Shown: positions 46,893 through 59,116, counted from the first letter of the stretch. The stretch: 64,000 nucleotides of DNA from Lunularia cruciata (GCA_948567375.1 OX419757.1:5704001-5768000), one strand, 5' to 3'. Numbers and translations: made by a program. The notes: generated by a model not told the origin, from the letters alone.

Positions 46893-48759
46893 GTGGAACC
46901 CAATTTCGACCCAATCATCTTCACGTGACGATGTAGCTTCTCAAAAAGGTCTTCACGCCCTGAGATAATATGACCCCACCACTATGACAGTCAGTTTTAC
47001 TCATCGGGTTTTCTTACAGAAAGTTGTGTGATGTACAGAACATAAGGTGCAATGTACCCTTTTGTACACACTTATGTATAGCTAATCTTCCAAGGACAAG
47101 GTTGCCTTCAAACCTAGGGTAATGAAAATTGTACAAGATGGTTGCTGGTTACGGAACTACTGGTGTTCTCATAATGTTTTAGGGGTGTGCCTCCCGTTCA
47201 CCAGACTTTTATGGAATTCAGTTCAGTCCCGGAGATCGTCGCGTTCTTGTGTTAAATACTCTCTCTTTAAATTATTTTAAATTCGTATCGACTTTTCGGT
47301 CTCGTTCATTCCAGTGCGTGTGTTCACTACGTGGTGCGCTGTACATTATTACAGAAACGCTTTCATCCCGTAGCATTTCAGTAAAATCTGCAATTGAAAC
47401 CCCCTGTTTACTGTAGTTCGAAACCGGGTGAGTAAAAAGGGTGCATTTTACTTTCACATACTCTGACGAGTCATGAATTTCTAATCCCTCTGGTATTTTG
47501 CCTTGGGAGGCGAGGATTCGTGTTGTTGGCTTCGCGTTATGACTAACTCTTCTTCCCGGTTCTATCTCTCTACTGGTATCTGGGGAGGAACTGAAGTATG
47601 TATTGTGGTACGGAATTGTGAGAGCAACAGTCTGCAGTCTTCTAATCTTGCTAGTGTTTTGTCTATCCTAGGGGACGGTAAACAAGACAAACATCACCTT
47701 TATGCTGGTCGTCCGTCCGATTATGGGTGATATGATTTCGCGATTGCGTTTAGCACATTCCTCGTTGAGATTCATGGAATCATGCTTATTACTTCTCTAG
47801 GCTTCAGTGTCACTAGAGCATGAACGCCACAGCCTCAGAATTTCTGACTGGACATCTTATTTGGCAAGTCGCAGTTGGTTGAATTGTGGTGCGGATGAAT
47901 CGCCCCTCCGCCTCTTTAGGGGAGGCTAGAAGGACCTACCGCCAACCCTCAAACGTCTTTCTTCCGAGTGCACTCTGATGATGAGCCCATGAGAACCGAG
48001 ACTAACAATCCTTCCATGGAAGTTCCTACTTTCAAAGTCGTCCTCTAGTGCTTGATTTCTATCGCAGACTTCTAGTGTGATGTCGAAAGGAATTTGAGAG
48101 CGTGGCGATACTTGAACTTGTCGCCATCGTCCGGGACGAAGTCGCAGGACTTTGGGCATGCGTTAGGGATAAAATCTGTTTCCTTCTCATGAAAGTGCAT
48201 CGTGCCGGGAATCACTCGTTGTCCAGTACTAGCGGCACAGCATACATTCAAGCAATAGATCGAGGCACTATCCCTAAATTAAAACGTTCTTCATTACATA
48301 AGTTTGGTTGTCGTAAAGCAAAACTGGGATGAGAAAGTCCCGGTACGCAATCTTTCACGTGGGCGGCCAGAGTCTACAGGAGAAACTAGAGACAACATCT
48401 GCAAATGGGATTCTCGTATGGATTAGATTATTATTAGTTAATGTGTTTCCCTTTGGTTTACAGCTTTGCCATTTATTTCCCCGAGCTTTGTATGCGGTCT
48501 CCTTTTATATAATTTCCTATTCAAACAGAATTTCCCTTTAAAGAATACAATTTGGTTCAGATTATTCGAAGGGTCGCTTTCCTTGAAGAAAGGACCGCAG
48601 TTAGCATAATCGACCCTTCCCGGACATCGCTTCATCTTATGTCTGGTTTCCATTCTGGAAAATTACTTATATCCATTACTTATTCTAATCTTCAATACAC
48701 ATTCAACTTCCTCAACGTAAAGCTGAGGAAGGTATAACTACCGTAAGCTAAAGTCGATA
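46893..48759. other. Spacer with no recognised gene
   Basis: Only short open frames without motifs. Nothing else was identified. Confidence 0.4.
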
Positions 48760-48886
48760 CCATACCGATTATATTGGTGCTTAGCCCCATTTACCTCTTA
48801 TATTTTATACTTCTATGCTCGTATGGATTCCAATGGATGGATGCTTCCAATATTCTATTATCCTACGAGGTCGCCATGTTCACCAT
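48760..48886 (+). mobile_element. LINE copy D: short, diverged 3'-end fragment
   Basis: Shares the block TTGGTGCTTAGCCCCATTTA, then a diverged tail and the terminal TACGAGGTCGCC with the other LINE copies. The middle (TATGCTCGTATGGATTCCAA) is more changed than in copy C. Confidence 0.6.
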
Positions 48887-51255
48887 TACAAGAATACGTT
48901 ATGGGTGAGGATTTCAAGGACCCATTACAATCGTGCGCTGTGGAGCGTATACTTTCTCATGGAAAGCTGGCCAAATTCGCATGTAAGTTAATTGACTGTA
49001 TATACGAATCCAAAGTAAGAAACCACTACAACAAGAGATGAATGTGACGGTTATACGTAAGTACAACAGTAGATGATTAGGTGAAGGAGTTCCAGCAGCT
49101 GCTGTGAAAGAGAAAGTCAAAGAGAAGTACTGGGGGTTTTCAAATCCGGTTTCGGGGGACCTGCAAGGAATCTGTAATCTTTTTCCCGGTCTGACTGGAG
49201 AACTTTTGTGGTCCGTCCGGCAGGCGTTTTTACCGTTCACGGACCATAGCCATAAAAGTTATTAAAGTTCACAAATTATGGGTCCGTAATTAGTTATAGG
49301 TCGAAAAGATTACAAGCTGTCCTGTAAGTCTGAAGCAGAGGCAGTAAATAGGGTTTAAAATTTCAAAGACGAGGGATGTGTCATTAGAATTTGAATGTGG
49401 GCGACGCGTTCTTTATGATTATGTTGCTTGCAAAAATGACGAGGCAATGTGAGGAGCAACATTTTAGCATTTTGGGTTGTTCCTCGCGTCCCAAGAAGTT
49501 TGAAACGTGAGGGATGTGTTTGAAATGTGTTACTGCGCTTTCCTCTCATTGAAGAGTTTAGTCGAATTGAGCAAGAGCACTTTTGAGAGAAAATTGGAGA
49601 GTATAATCGCATTGAGCTTTAGCGCATAGGAGAGAATTGAAAGATTCAAGAGTTTATTCAAATTGAGCATTAGCCTAGAGATCATGTCATGAATTAGTAA
49701 GAGAGATGCTTGCCTTGAGATACCCAGATTGGGAATAAGTTGAGTGAGTGTAGTCTTGGCGAGTGGACTACATGGAGCATCGGCAAGGCTTTGAGTTTAG
49801 ACCAGTGGTCCAATGAAGAGACTGAAATTGATAATGGAGATATATGTATAAAGTGGTGGGATTCTGCACATAGCTAGAGATATCTTTGCAAGAGAGTCCG
49901 CACCCTCAAACTTTAGAATTTATGGCCAAGCATTTGTATTATCTAAAACTGAATATGAATAAACAATTAACTCGTATGGACATAGAATCTTTCTATGCTC
50001 TAGTAGAGGTCACAAAGAGCATCTTGTTTTCAACAAAAAATTGTAGGGAAAAGTTCAAACACTCATGTGGATTCAAGCTGTTGTGGCTTTGGATTGTTTT
50101 GGGAACATGTGGAATTGGGTCTTCTATCCTCCAAGGAGTGAACATTTGGAAGGTTAGTGCCAGCTCCACCATAATATTTTCAGGGAGAATGATCAAAGCA
50201 ATTTTATCCGCAATGGTGAGAGACGTGGAATTGCCCAATAGAGAAGAAAGATTGAGAATATCATCTATGTTTGCTAAGGGATTTTTTGGGTGCATTTGAT
50301 TGGTAGATGGAACCTTTTTCTCTCAAGTGCAAAGACCCAAAAATGATAATGAAACTTATAATAAGAAAGGATCATACTCCATAAATGGGCAAGTAATTTG
50401 TGTGACCAAAGAAGTGTTCTTCATTTTGTAGGAGATAATGTCTCATTGTTTTCTAGTTTGTATTCTTTTCATTTTTTGTTCTACCTTCTTGCAAGTTTAA
50501 GTACTGATGAATTTTTTTTCTAAATGAATGTGCTTCATCTTCCAAGGGGAATCTTGATTTGTAATGTCTCAATATTTTCAAAAATAATATCAGTATTACA
50601 ATAAAGTTTGTATTCTCTTCATTGTTGGTGCTTTCATTTTGCAAGTTCAGTGCCTTTATGGTTGTCTTTGTAATCAAGCTCAATATTGATTTTTCCAATG
50701 GGGAGATTTGTGGTGGTCCTTGTGCTTATTCCCATGGGATGGCAATTGTTTTCAAGGATGTTGGGCTCTTGTCAAGATATGGCATGTTTGAAGAAGTTCC
50801 CACTATGGACGGATTTGAATCAAAGAGGTGCGTTAAACTCCTTCAACATCAACCAATACTTGCTTCTAGATTCTAGGTACATACCTATGAGTCATCTTGT
50901 ACCAACCTTCAAAATAACCCTAGACAAACACAGCTTCAACAAATGTGTGGCAAGCACGCATGTAGTCAACAAACATTGTATAGGAATCCTCAAGGGTAGA
51001 TGATGATATCAAGGATAGATGAGGATGCAATTGAATGACAGAAGTAGAATTCCTATCTTGTGAAATGGATAAGTGCTTGCATTATTCTCCATAACTTTCT
51101 GATAAATAAATGTAATTTATGTGAAATGGAGGAGGACAAGGGTTTAGTGGATAAACTTGATGATGCATTCCAAGATGAGCACCAAGACCAAGAATATTTA
51201 AGTGTGAGCATTATGGAATGATGTTTGGAATTTAACATAAGACTCTCTGGCTCCT

Positions 51256-51425
51256 TGTATGCAAGACAAATGTAATAGAACCTGCACCATAGATACATGT
51301 AATAAAAAATATCTTTTTTTGTTTTTTGTTTTTGTTTTATCAAGTTTGTTTGTTATGGGTACTAGAACTTGTATGCAAATCAAATGTAATAAAAATTGTA
51401 CTATAGACAAATGTAATAAAACGTT
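51256..51425. repeat. Diverged direct repeat, spacing about 115 bp
   Basis: Both units carry TTGTATGCAA, an AAATGTAATA block and a second ATGTAATAAAA block (51,256-51,310 and 51,371-51,425). A T-rich run separates them. Confidence 0.6.
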
Positions 51426-51659
51426 GTTTTGGTATTCTATTGTGGGTATTTCAAATAAGCTCTTCTATGTATGCCATATTTTCTTTGGGTGTGCATCTCA
51501 TGTTTAGGGCTTGGAGAGTGGTAAGTAGATGTGTGCAAATTTTTAGGAGTTTAGGAATTGGTGTGCAAATTTTTAGGAGTTTAGTTCAAGTTTCTACTCA
51601 AGGAAACTCTTGAAGATTGGTGTGTATAGTGATGTTCAATGACCTATGTAGTGAATTTA

Positions 51660-52330
51660 AATGGTCTGTTGAGATTTAGGAGAGGAGTTCACATGTTTGA
51701 AAGAGAAGAAGGACATTGTAGTGGCAAATTGTGAAAGAGAGAAGGGATTGAGAGATAGAGGGAGGACCAATCTTGAAAGTGGAGAAAGGAAAGACAATTT
51801 TAAAGTTTAGAGGAGAGGGGCTTGAGGGAGGCAGATTTTGAAAGAGGTAGGAGGGTGATATGAGAGAGAAGGAGGCAAATCAAACAAAAATCAAACAAAT
51901 ATCAAACAAAAAAAGAGGTGAGAGAAAGATTGTTGTTTTCAAATGTGGAGAGAGGAAAGATAATTTTGAAGAAGAGAAGAGAGGGGTTTGAGGGAGGCCA
52001 ATTTTTAAATAGGTATCACAGGGGTCTGAGAAAGAGGAAGGCAGATTTTGGAAAAACCTAAAAAATGTAGAGAGCTTGGAGGCCAATTTTAAAACCTAGA
52101 AATTAAAGAGAGGGGTTTGCAAGGCCAATTTCAAAATTGGAGAGAGAGTTTTGCAAGATATTGATTTCAAAACTAGAGAGTGGAGGGAGAGGACTAAGTG
52201 GAAAATTTCTCTAGAATTTGATTGGGTATCAAGCTTGAACCAAAATTTTAGAGGAACATAGAAAGTGGAGTGGAGAAAATGGCCCTTGGGATGGAAGATT
52301 AACAAAGGGACTTTGATGAGCAGAACATGG
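51660..52330. repeat. Purine-rich, degenerate repetitive tract
   Basis: The plus strand is strongly G+A-rich with loosely repeated GAGAGGGGTTTGAGGGAGG-like and GGCCAATTTTAAA-like blocks. No coding frame stands out on either strand. Confidence 0.6.
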
Positions 52331-53211
52331 AGGACATAAAGGAAGGGACTTGGCTCATTGAGGACAACATGATATTTATCAAATGGTGTTGGCTTGGTTA
52401 AACTCAGATCAAAAAAATGGTAGAGGCTATAGAAGAGTCAAGCTTGGATCTCTTGGGGTCGAAGGTGGCAATTGGCATTCAATACCCACACCCACATGTG
52501 AGTTCTCTTTGATTTCTATTGTTGAATTGTTTGAGTTTGAGTCTTTTTGACTGATAGAAGTCCTAAATCCCACTACTTGGCTATGCATACACTAAACCCT
52601 ACCCACTTGCTATGCATACCTTAAACATACTACACATACGCGCACTATAATTCACTCAAGACATTGCTTTTAAACTATAGCTCATGAGTGAATCTTACTA
52701 CTAGTACACATCTATACCCATATATATCATTTTTATACATATATATAATTAATTTTCTTGTCCTTTTATGCAGGTGCATTTTTCAACATGTGCATATTCA
52801 ATTGCTCATTTATCTAATGTGTGATGCTAGTGTCACAAGTGAAGTATTTCAGATCTTAACCTATGTTTAAACCCTCAAAAGTTAAAACCCTAAGCACCAC
52901 AAAGCGTATTTGGGTCTAAAACCAAATTTCTCTTGTCTATTCTCAAGTCTATTTACTCTTTACATGGTTCATCCTAGACTTTATTTACTCTTTTACTTTT
53001 TAACTGGTTCATCCTTTTTACTCTTTACTTGGTTCACCTTGAGATTTGATCATATAAGCTACCCTACAATTATGGATTCCGTCCTCATATATGGTGTCTA
53101 AACTTGGGAAAATATTTCCTATATCACCCTAAATTAAGATTTCACTTATCAGCATATATCCTTCTTAATGGAACCTAGTTATTGTTCGTCTTAGTTTAAA
53201 ATCAATTGTGC

Positions 53212-53289
53212 AGTGCTTTATGGCTTTACAATAGGTTTTTATTGGTTTAGAGTGCTTTATGGCTTTATGATAGGGTTTTATTGGTTTAG
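53212..53289. repeat. 39-bp tandem repeat, two units
   Basis: Units 53,212-53,250 and 53,251-53,289 both start AGTGCTTTATGGCTTTA and end TTATTGGTTTAG. They differ at about three positions. Confidence 0.85.
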
Positions 53290-53969
53290 AGTCTATTTTA
53301 AAGCCTTAATATAGGTAAAATACATTTAGATTTATGTAAATCAATTTCTTGAAGAGTTTGAAATTGCTTATAAATGGAAGGGAGATGTGTTAAGGATTCT
53401 TTTAAAATAATTAAAATGTGTTTGCTTGTTCAATTAGATTGATGTGTTTTGGGTTTATTTTAAATAAGATGGATGTGTTTGCTTGTTCACTTTGATGGAT
53501 GTGTTTGGATGGTTTTTTTCTAGGAAATTTTTTGGGGTTATTTTAAATTAGTTGCTTGTTATGTAGAGTTCTTAATTGCTTTATGGTACCATAAGTTTAT
53601 TTTGCACTCATTTCAATTCATGTTTAGTTACTTGAATGGACTTATGATGTTGTGTGGGTGTGCTTTGCTTAAGTGTAAGATAAAGAAAGCAAAGAAGTGG
53701 TGATCTCCTCTATTCTCCATGATCTACCCCATTACCATTATTGCTAAATCCTCCTTTGCACTTGGGCATGTAAAATGGAATGAAACAAGTCCTTATGTAC
53801 AAGGGATTGTATCCACTTGGGTGGTTCTTGACTTGGGAGTGGGAGTTTCTTCTTCAAGATAATCTATGTCTTCCTATAAAATTCTCACTTGCATTTCCTC
53901 TCCACTCTCATTCAATTCAATAATGTCCATGCCGTTGCCTAAATCCAAGGTTATGAGAGGGTTAAGGGG

Positions 53970-53989
53970 TTTAGGGTTTAGGGTTTAGG
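53970..53989 (+). repeat. Short TTTAGGG telomere-type repeat
   Basis: Nearly three units of TTTAGGG on the plus strand, the plant telomere motif. It is interstitial. Confidence 0.85.
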
Positions 53990-54820
53990 CCAAGTGGAGA
54001 TATTTTGGCTCGGCTACCAAACATCATATCCATATGGTGAAAATGTGTGCAAAGATGATTGAATTTATTGTCTGTTGTTTCCATCCCCATCGAAGCTCTT
54101 GTGTTAGTCAAACCTTCTCCATTGCTCTTGTCTTTGACATCTTGATTAGACTTATATGAGCTCATATATCTTTGCAATTTCTCCTTTTATATAAATTTGG
54201 TAATGACCTTAGGAAACCCTTCCCAAACTTGAGAAGATAAGTGGACATAATGCTAAATACGATATTCTTTTGCATTGGCTTCTTACAAGAGCCACTTATA
54301 ATATATGCTTGAAGTACTAGGAATCCTCCAAGTAATCCAAAATTTGGGATTAGTGATAACTAACCATCATAAACCTAGTATTGAACTTATTGTCATTTTC
54401 TTTTGCTTTTCTCATGGAGTGAGAAGTTAAGGAAGGGCCAAGAGTCCTCAACCTATACTCTACTGCCTTTGCTTTGCTGATGGTGGTAGAAGTCTTGGAC
54501 CTATTGCTGATTGCACTTGCTTTGCTCATAGAGGTAGAAGTCTTGGACATGTCAACTGCTGCATTTACCTTGCTTATTGAGGTAAAAGTTCAAAAGTTGT
54601 CAACTACATTGGCTTTGTTCATGGGGTAGAAGGCATCTTTCACACAAAAGTTTCCAAAAGTTTTTGAAATTTCATGTTTGCAATAGAGTAAGAATTGATA
54701 TGCAAAGAAGAATTGATATGAATAGAAGACAAAAATTTCTATATATAGAAGAAATGAATTCAAATGTAAGATTAAGGAGAGTAGAAACCAAATCTGTATT
54801 AATTGGAGAAGGAACCCAAG

Positions 54821-55600
54821 TGTAATACCAAGAGCTAGCCATATGATCTAGATGTGAAATTTGGTTTGGTAACATCTGGAATGATGTTATACATGATGGT
54901 CAAAATAGATCAGATAGAAGTATCACCAAAAGTGTACTTCTACTAATAGGGCAGAAAACCAAAATAGATTTGAAAACCTTAGAACCAATAGCTAGACATA
55001 TGATTTGAAAGTGAGAATTGGGTTGGTAACATCTGGAAGGATGTTTCACAGGATGGACTGAATAGATCAGAAAGAGGTATCACCAAAAGGGGACTCCTAC
55101 TAATAGAGTTGGAACTGAAATATGCATGAAATCTTAAACCCTAAACCCTAAACCCTAAACCCTAAGGCAATTTTGGAGGCCTAAATGGATGAATTAGGCC
55201 TCAAAAATTTGTGGAACCCCCCCCCTAACAAATTAAAGGCTGGCTTTCCTTCCCCCTGATTTTTCTTGTTGAGAGCTTTCCAACGGTACCTCACCCACGT
55301 GATTATGAGATTCCTACAAGAAGATTCCCTAAAAGATTCCTTCCGGTCAAAGCTTGGTTGACCAACCAGATAGGACAAGGACCGACATGTCACCCATCCA
55401 AGTAAGTAATCCAAGGGTGGAGCTTGCTGAAATGTCACCTATCTATGTACCTAATCCTATGGTGGAGCTTCATTGGAGGAGATCCGCTTTGCCTATATAA
55501 TAAAGAGAAGGTGCTCCTTTGGGGCATCGGAGTTTGAGTGTGAAAGGGTGTGTTCTTAGGGTGTGTTTCTCTTCAGGTATCCTATCCTCAGAGTATTACA
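54821..55600 (+). mobile_element. Solo LTR 1 (780 bp) with CCAAG target duplication
   Basis: The element begins TGTAATAC and ends GTATTACA, an 8-bp perfect terminal inverted repeat with TG/CA ends. CCAAG flanks it on both sides (54,816-54,820 and 55,601-55,605). It aligns along its length with solo LTR 2 at 56,447-57,188. A TATA-like CTATATAATAAAG block lies near 55,492. No internal retroelement domain adjoins it, so it is a solo LTR left by recombination. Confidence 0.92.
55135..55162. repeat. Four TAAACCC telomere-type units inside solo LTR 1
   Basis: Exactly four TAAACCC units. Solo LTR 2 lacks them: there AATCTT is followed by GAAGGCAATTT, while here the repeat sits between AATCT and TAAGGCAATTT. 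Confidence 0.93.
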
Positions 55601-55605
55601 CCAAG

Positions 55606-56361
55606 TCACTTCCTAGATTCAATGACCTCCATTTCTAATAGTGTAAATACTCTAAGTCTGCATTTTACAATTCTAAATTTCCAATGACAGCGCCTTTGAA
55701 TTTCACATACTCTAATCTTGTGCACTAAATTTTTTCAATCTTTGCACTTAAATTTTTTGTTGGAAGGGGAAACTTGCTACTTGTTGAAGGGGAAACTTGG
55801 TATTTTTGTTAAGATAAGAGGGAATGTAACTTGTGTTTGTGTGTTGGGAGGGAGAAACTTGCAATTTGCATTTGTGTTGGGATGAGAGGGAAACCTGGTT
55901 CAAGAGAAATCAACTACCATGAACTATGAGAGAGTTCTTTGCATGAATAGTAGGTGTTTTAGATTTCAGATTTTCAAATTACAGGTAGTAAACTGAAATC
56001 CATGAAATAAATTTTGGATATCCATAGTCAAAATATGATTAAGCTGAATAGTCTTGTATAAAATTAGAATTAAAATTTCTATGAAAAAACTAAAGTAAAT
56101 AATTTCTGATTTTATATCACTGGATTTTACAGGATCACCCATAGTTATAAGTCTCATTTTAATTAACCCATAAATATATTTATTGTAATTGAATTTTCCC
56201 CACAAAACCTTGTTGTACTCCTGTACGCTACCCTCAACAAATTTATGGTTTACACGTTTTATGGATTCTTAGGAGGCTGTGAAAGCCTCCTAAGAATCCA
56301 TAAAACGTGTAAACCATAAGCCTAATCTGAAACCCCCTATTGTTCACCATTGTGAAAAGAT
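55606..56361. other. Spacer between solo LTR 1 and LINE copy E
   Basis: AT-rich, with no gene recognised. It holds the perfect 36-bp inverted repeat at 56,243-56,319. Confidence 0.5.
56243..56319. repeat. Perfect 36-bp inverted repeat with 5-base loop
   Basis: The left arm 56,243-56,278 is the exact reverse complement of 56,284-56,319, with loop GTGAA. Arms start TTATGGTTTACACG and end GGAGGCT. Confidence 0.95.
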
Positions 56362-56446
56362 GACAATTGCGTAGAAAAAATGAAGGATAGGAAGACCCCA
56401 TCAAGCCATACAAGAGAGGGACAAAAACAGGTAAAATAGGGCTAAG

Positions 56447-57188
56447 TGTAATACCAAGGGTTAGCCATATGATCTAGATGTGAAATTTGGTTTGGTAACA
56501 TCTAGAATGATGTTATACATGATGGTCAAAATAGATCAGATAGAAGTATCACCAAAAGAGTACTTCTACTAATAGGGCAGAAACCAAAATAGACTTGAGA
56601 ACCTTAGAACCAATAGCTAGACATATGATTTAAAGGTGAGAATTGGTTTGGTAACATCTGGAAGGATGTTACACATGATGGACTAAACAGATCAGAAAGA
56701 GGTATCACCAAAAGGGGACTTCTACTAATAGAGTAGGAACCAAAATATGCCTGAAATCTTTGAAGGCAATTTCGAAGGCCTAAACGGATGAATTAGGCCT
56801 CGAAAATGTGCAGATTCCCCCCCCCCCAACAGAGGGAAGGCTGGCCTTCCCTCCCCCTTGGTTTGTCTCGTCAAGAGCTTTCCAACGGTACCTTACTCAT
56901 GTGATTATGAGATTCCTACAAGAAGATTCCCTAAAAGATTCCCTCCGGTCAAAGCTCGTTTGACCAACCAGATAGGACCTAGACCAGACAGGTCACCCAT
57001 CCAAGTCAGTAATCCAAGGGTGGAGCTTGCTGACATATCACCTATTTGTGTCCCTAATCCTATGGTGGAGCTTCCTTGGAGGAGATCCTCTTTGTCTATA
57101 TAATAAAGAGAAGGTGCTCCCTTGGGGCATCAAATGTTTGAGTGTGCAATCTGTGTTTTCTCTCTTCTCTTGTCCTCGGAGTATTACA
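56447..57188 (+). mobile_element. Solo LTR 2 (742 bp) with CTAAG target duplication
   Basis: The element starts TGTAATAC and ends GTATTACA, with CTAAG at 56,442-56,446 and 57,189-57,193. It aligns with solo LTR 1. It has a C-run near 56,816 and a TATA-like CTATATAATAAAG near 57,096. It splits the 3' tail of LINE copy E and so is younger than that insertion. Confidence 0.93.
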
Positions 57189-57831
57189 CTAAGCCCCAAT
57201 AGAGTCTATATAAGAAATCTGCCCTACCGCACCTAAGATATCCGGGCTATGCAAGTCTAATGGTCTACACAAAACTAGAGCATCCATAGAAACATCACCT
57301 CATGTGATTGCTCGCCTATGGATTGCACCAGCCACTACCCTCTGTAGAGCAATGGACACATCTAAAATATGCTACAAAGTATGAGAGTGAGAGTGGTACC
57401 CTCTGGTTCCTAACATGATAAGCTCTTGCGCACTCCTTGACAAAATGTGTCAAATGACATGTTCATCATTCCATATAACTCCAAGGCTAGAGGAACAAAA
57501 GGTGACCTTGCTGCATGCCCATATAATTGGAGACCTTGCAACCTGCTGCTGCACTCGCCACCCATCCAATGGGATGGGTAATCACTCCCTCCAAAATTGT
57601 ATCCCACATAGGGTCCATAACCACGACATCCGCTATTGTCGCCTGATCATCTCGGACCAAATATAAGTCTCCCCTAACATGTGTCATCTACAAAGCATAT
57701 GAACTCCTCCTCCAAGCCAAGTATCCACGCTCTTAGGCCATAATAAACATTATATCCCTAATAGCATTCTGGATTGCTATCCTCTATCCTCCAAAAGGAC
57801 ACCGTGTCATGTAGACTGCTGCTTCATTTAG

Positions 57832-57867
57832 TGTAGAACCACACTCACAAGTGAGTGTGGTTCTACA
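57832..57867. repeat. Near-perfect palindrome (17-bp arms, 2-base loop) in LINE copy E
   Basis: TGTAGAACCACACTCAC at 57,832-57,848 is followed by AA and then by its exact reverse complement at 57,851-57,867. Copies A and B carry only one of the two arms at the corresponding site. Confidence 0.92.
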
Positions 57868-58789
57868 TAGATGGGTGGATCAAACTTAGGCAAAACCTCA
57901 TTGCTATAGAGAAGGTAGTTGGTGTGAGTCGAAATGCCCTAATGCACAATCAAGCTAGGATCCAAGAGCTTGCACCCTTGCTGGAGCAAGAGTGAAGACA
58001 TGCTCTAGTAGCTTGAAGAATGGACAAGTTGACTAAGAGAGAATGTAGCGCATGCTCACACTATTGCTCCATCAAGGAAGATTGTAAACCTCTAGTCCAA
58101 TCTGATGATAATGAAGCAAAAGGTGGAAAATCCTCTTGGCCCATGGGGTAGACTATCTCTCATCTACTGCAATAACATATGGAGAGATAAGGATCCTCTC
58201 TCTACCTCTATCACATAAGTCTCTAAAATTGGCCTATCAATAACCACAAAACAAGAGGAAAGTAGGGGTGCCAAGAGAGCACAATTACCCAAAAAGGCAA
58301 TCTCCTCCATAGATAGCAAGCCAACCCCTCCACATGAGATTGGCAGAGTTGTTTTTGTACATGCCAAATCCCCTATCACACACTCAAATGTCCATGGTCC
58401 AATAATATCACCAAAGACTCCCATAATCCTCCTATCAAATGCTCTCACGAATGATAGGAAGGACGGTGAAGGGGGAACTGTGCGGATGAGGTAGGATGGT
58501 TGATGAGCAATATTAGAGGAGAGTATAACAAATGCCACTTATAGATCTCCTAGTAATGGAAGGTCATCCACATGGAGAACATCCTCTGCAAGAGCAACGT
58601 CTCAGAAGCATATGACACAATCCTCCAATCCTATTGGCACTCCAAGAGCATGTAGTCCATTTGTGGATGTGATACACCCCTCTGGAAGCTCAAGGTGGGG
58701 AGGGATACCTAAAGGGACCATGCCCTGCACTTTGACACCTTGAATCTCAAGCCTACTAGATGTAGCTTGGTAGTCAAGTAGTCAAAGGC

Positions 58790-59116
58790 CTACCTAATCT
58801 GATCTATAGGGACCATGATATGTGTATCATTTGCCAAGGAGGGAAATACACAACCTGGCATGGCCAAAGTAGTAAATAGGAGAGCTCTAAAGTGAGCCAT
58901 GGCAAATAAGGGTCCCTCCAAAGGATCTCCTCGAAGTGTTGACTCCAAGATGGTGACTCCCTCTTGTGAGCCACCATGCTTGTAGTAAAGGGAAGCATGA
59001 GAGCCATAAAAAGACTTCACAAAAGGAATGAGACTCGCCAAGGATCCACTTACCTCCCTAAGCTCTGTAAAGGTGGATGCTTGTGAGACATTATTGAAAT
59101 CTTTCCCAACATCCAC
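58790..59116 (-). pseudogene. Reverse transcriptase core of LINE copy E
   Basis: A 108-codon open piece carries RT motifs B and C of a non-LTR retrotransposon: ESTLRGDPLEGPLFAMAHF, the (Q)GDPL..LF motif, then FPSLANDTHIM, the catalytic box that reads xADD in active relatives. Here the first Asp is Asn, and copy B has Glu at the same place. The start of the piece (MDVGKDFNNVSQAS) corresponds to the motif A region, VDVxNAFNxVS in relatives, so the first catalytic Asp region is also altered. It is therefore a relic. Confidence 0.75.

Larger units (their letters stand above)
48887..54820. other. AT-rich spacer with small repeats, no recognised gene
   Basis: The longest frame (49,886-50,299, plus, 137 codons) has no known domain. 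The stretch holds a diverged ~115-bp-spaced repeat at 51,256-51,425, a purine-rich tract at 51,660-52,330, a 39-bp tandem repeat at 53,212-53,289 and TTTAGGG repeats at 53,970. Confidence 0.45.

Noticed and set aside
53970-55162. Telomere repeats as a sign of a chromosome end
   Set aside because: The tracts are only about 20 and 28 bp, face each other and are surrounded by ordinary retroelement DNA.
54821-57188. The two related LTRs as the ends of one short LTR retrotransposon
   Set aside because: Each copy has its own flanking duplication (CCAAG, CTAAG), the DNA between shows no primer site or element domain, and part of it is the tail of LINE copy E.
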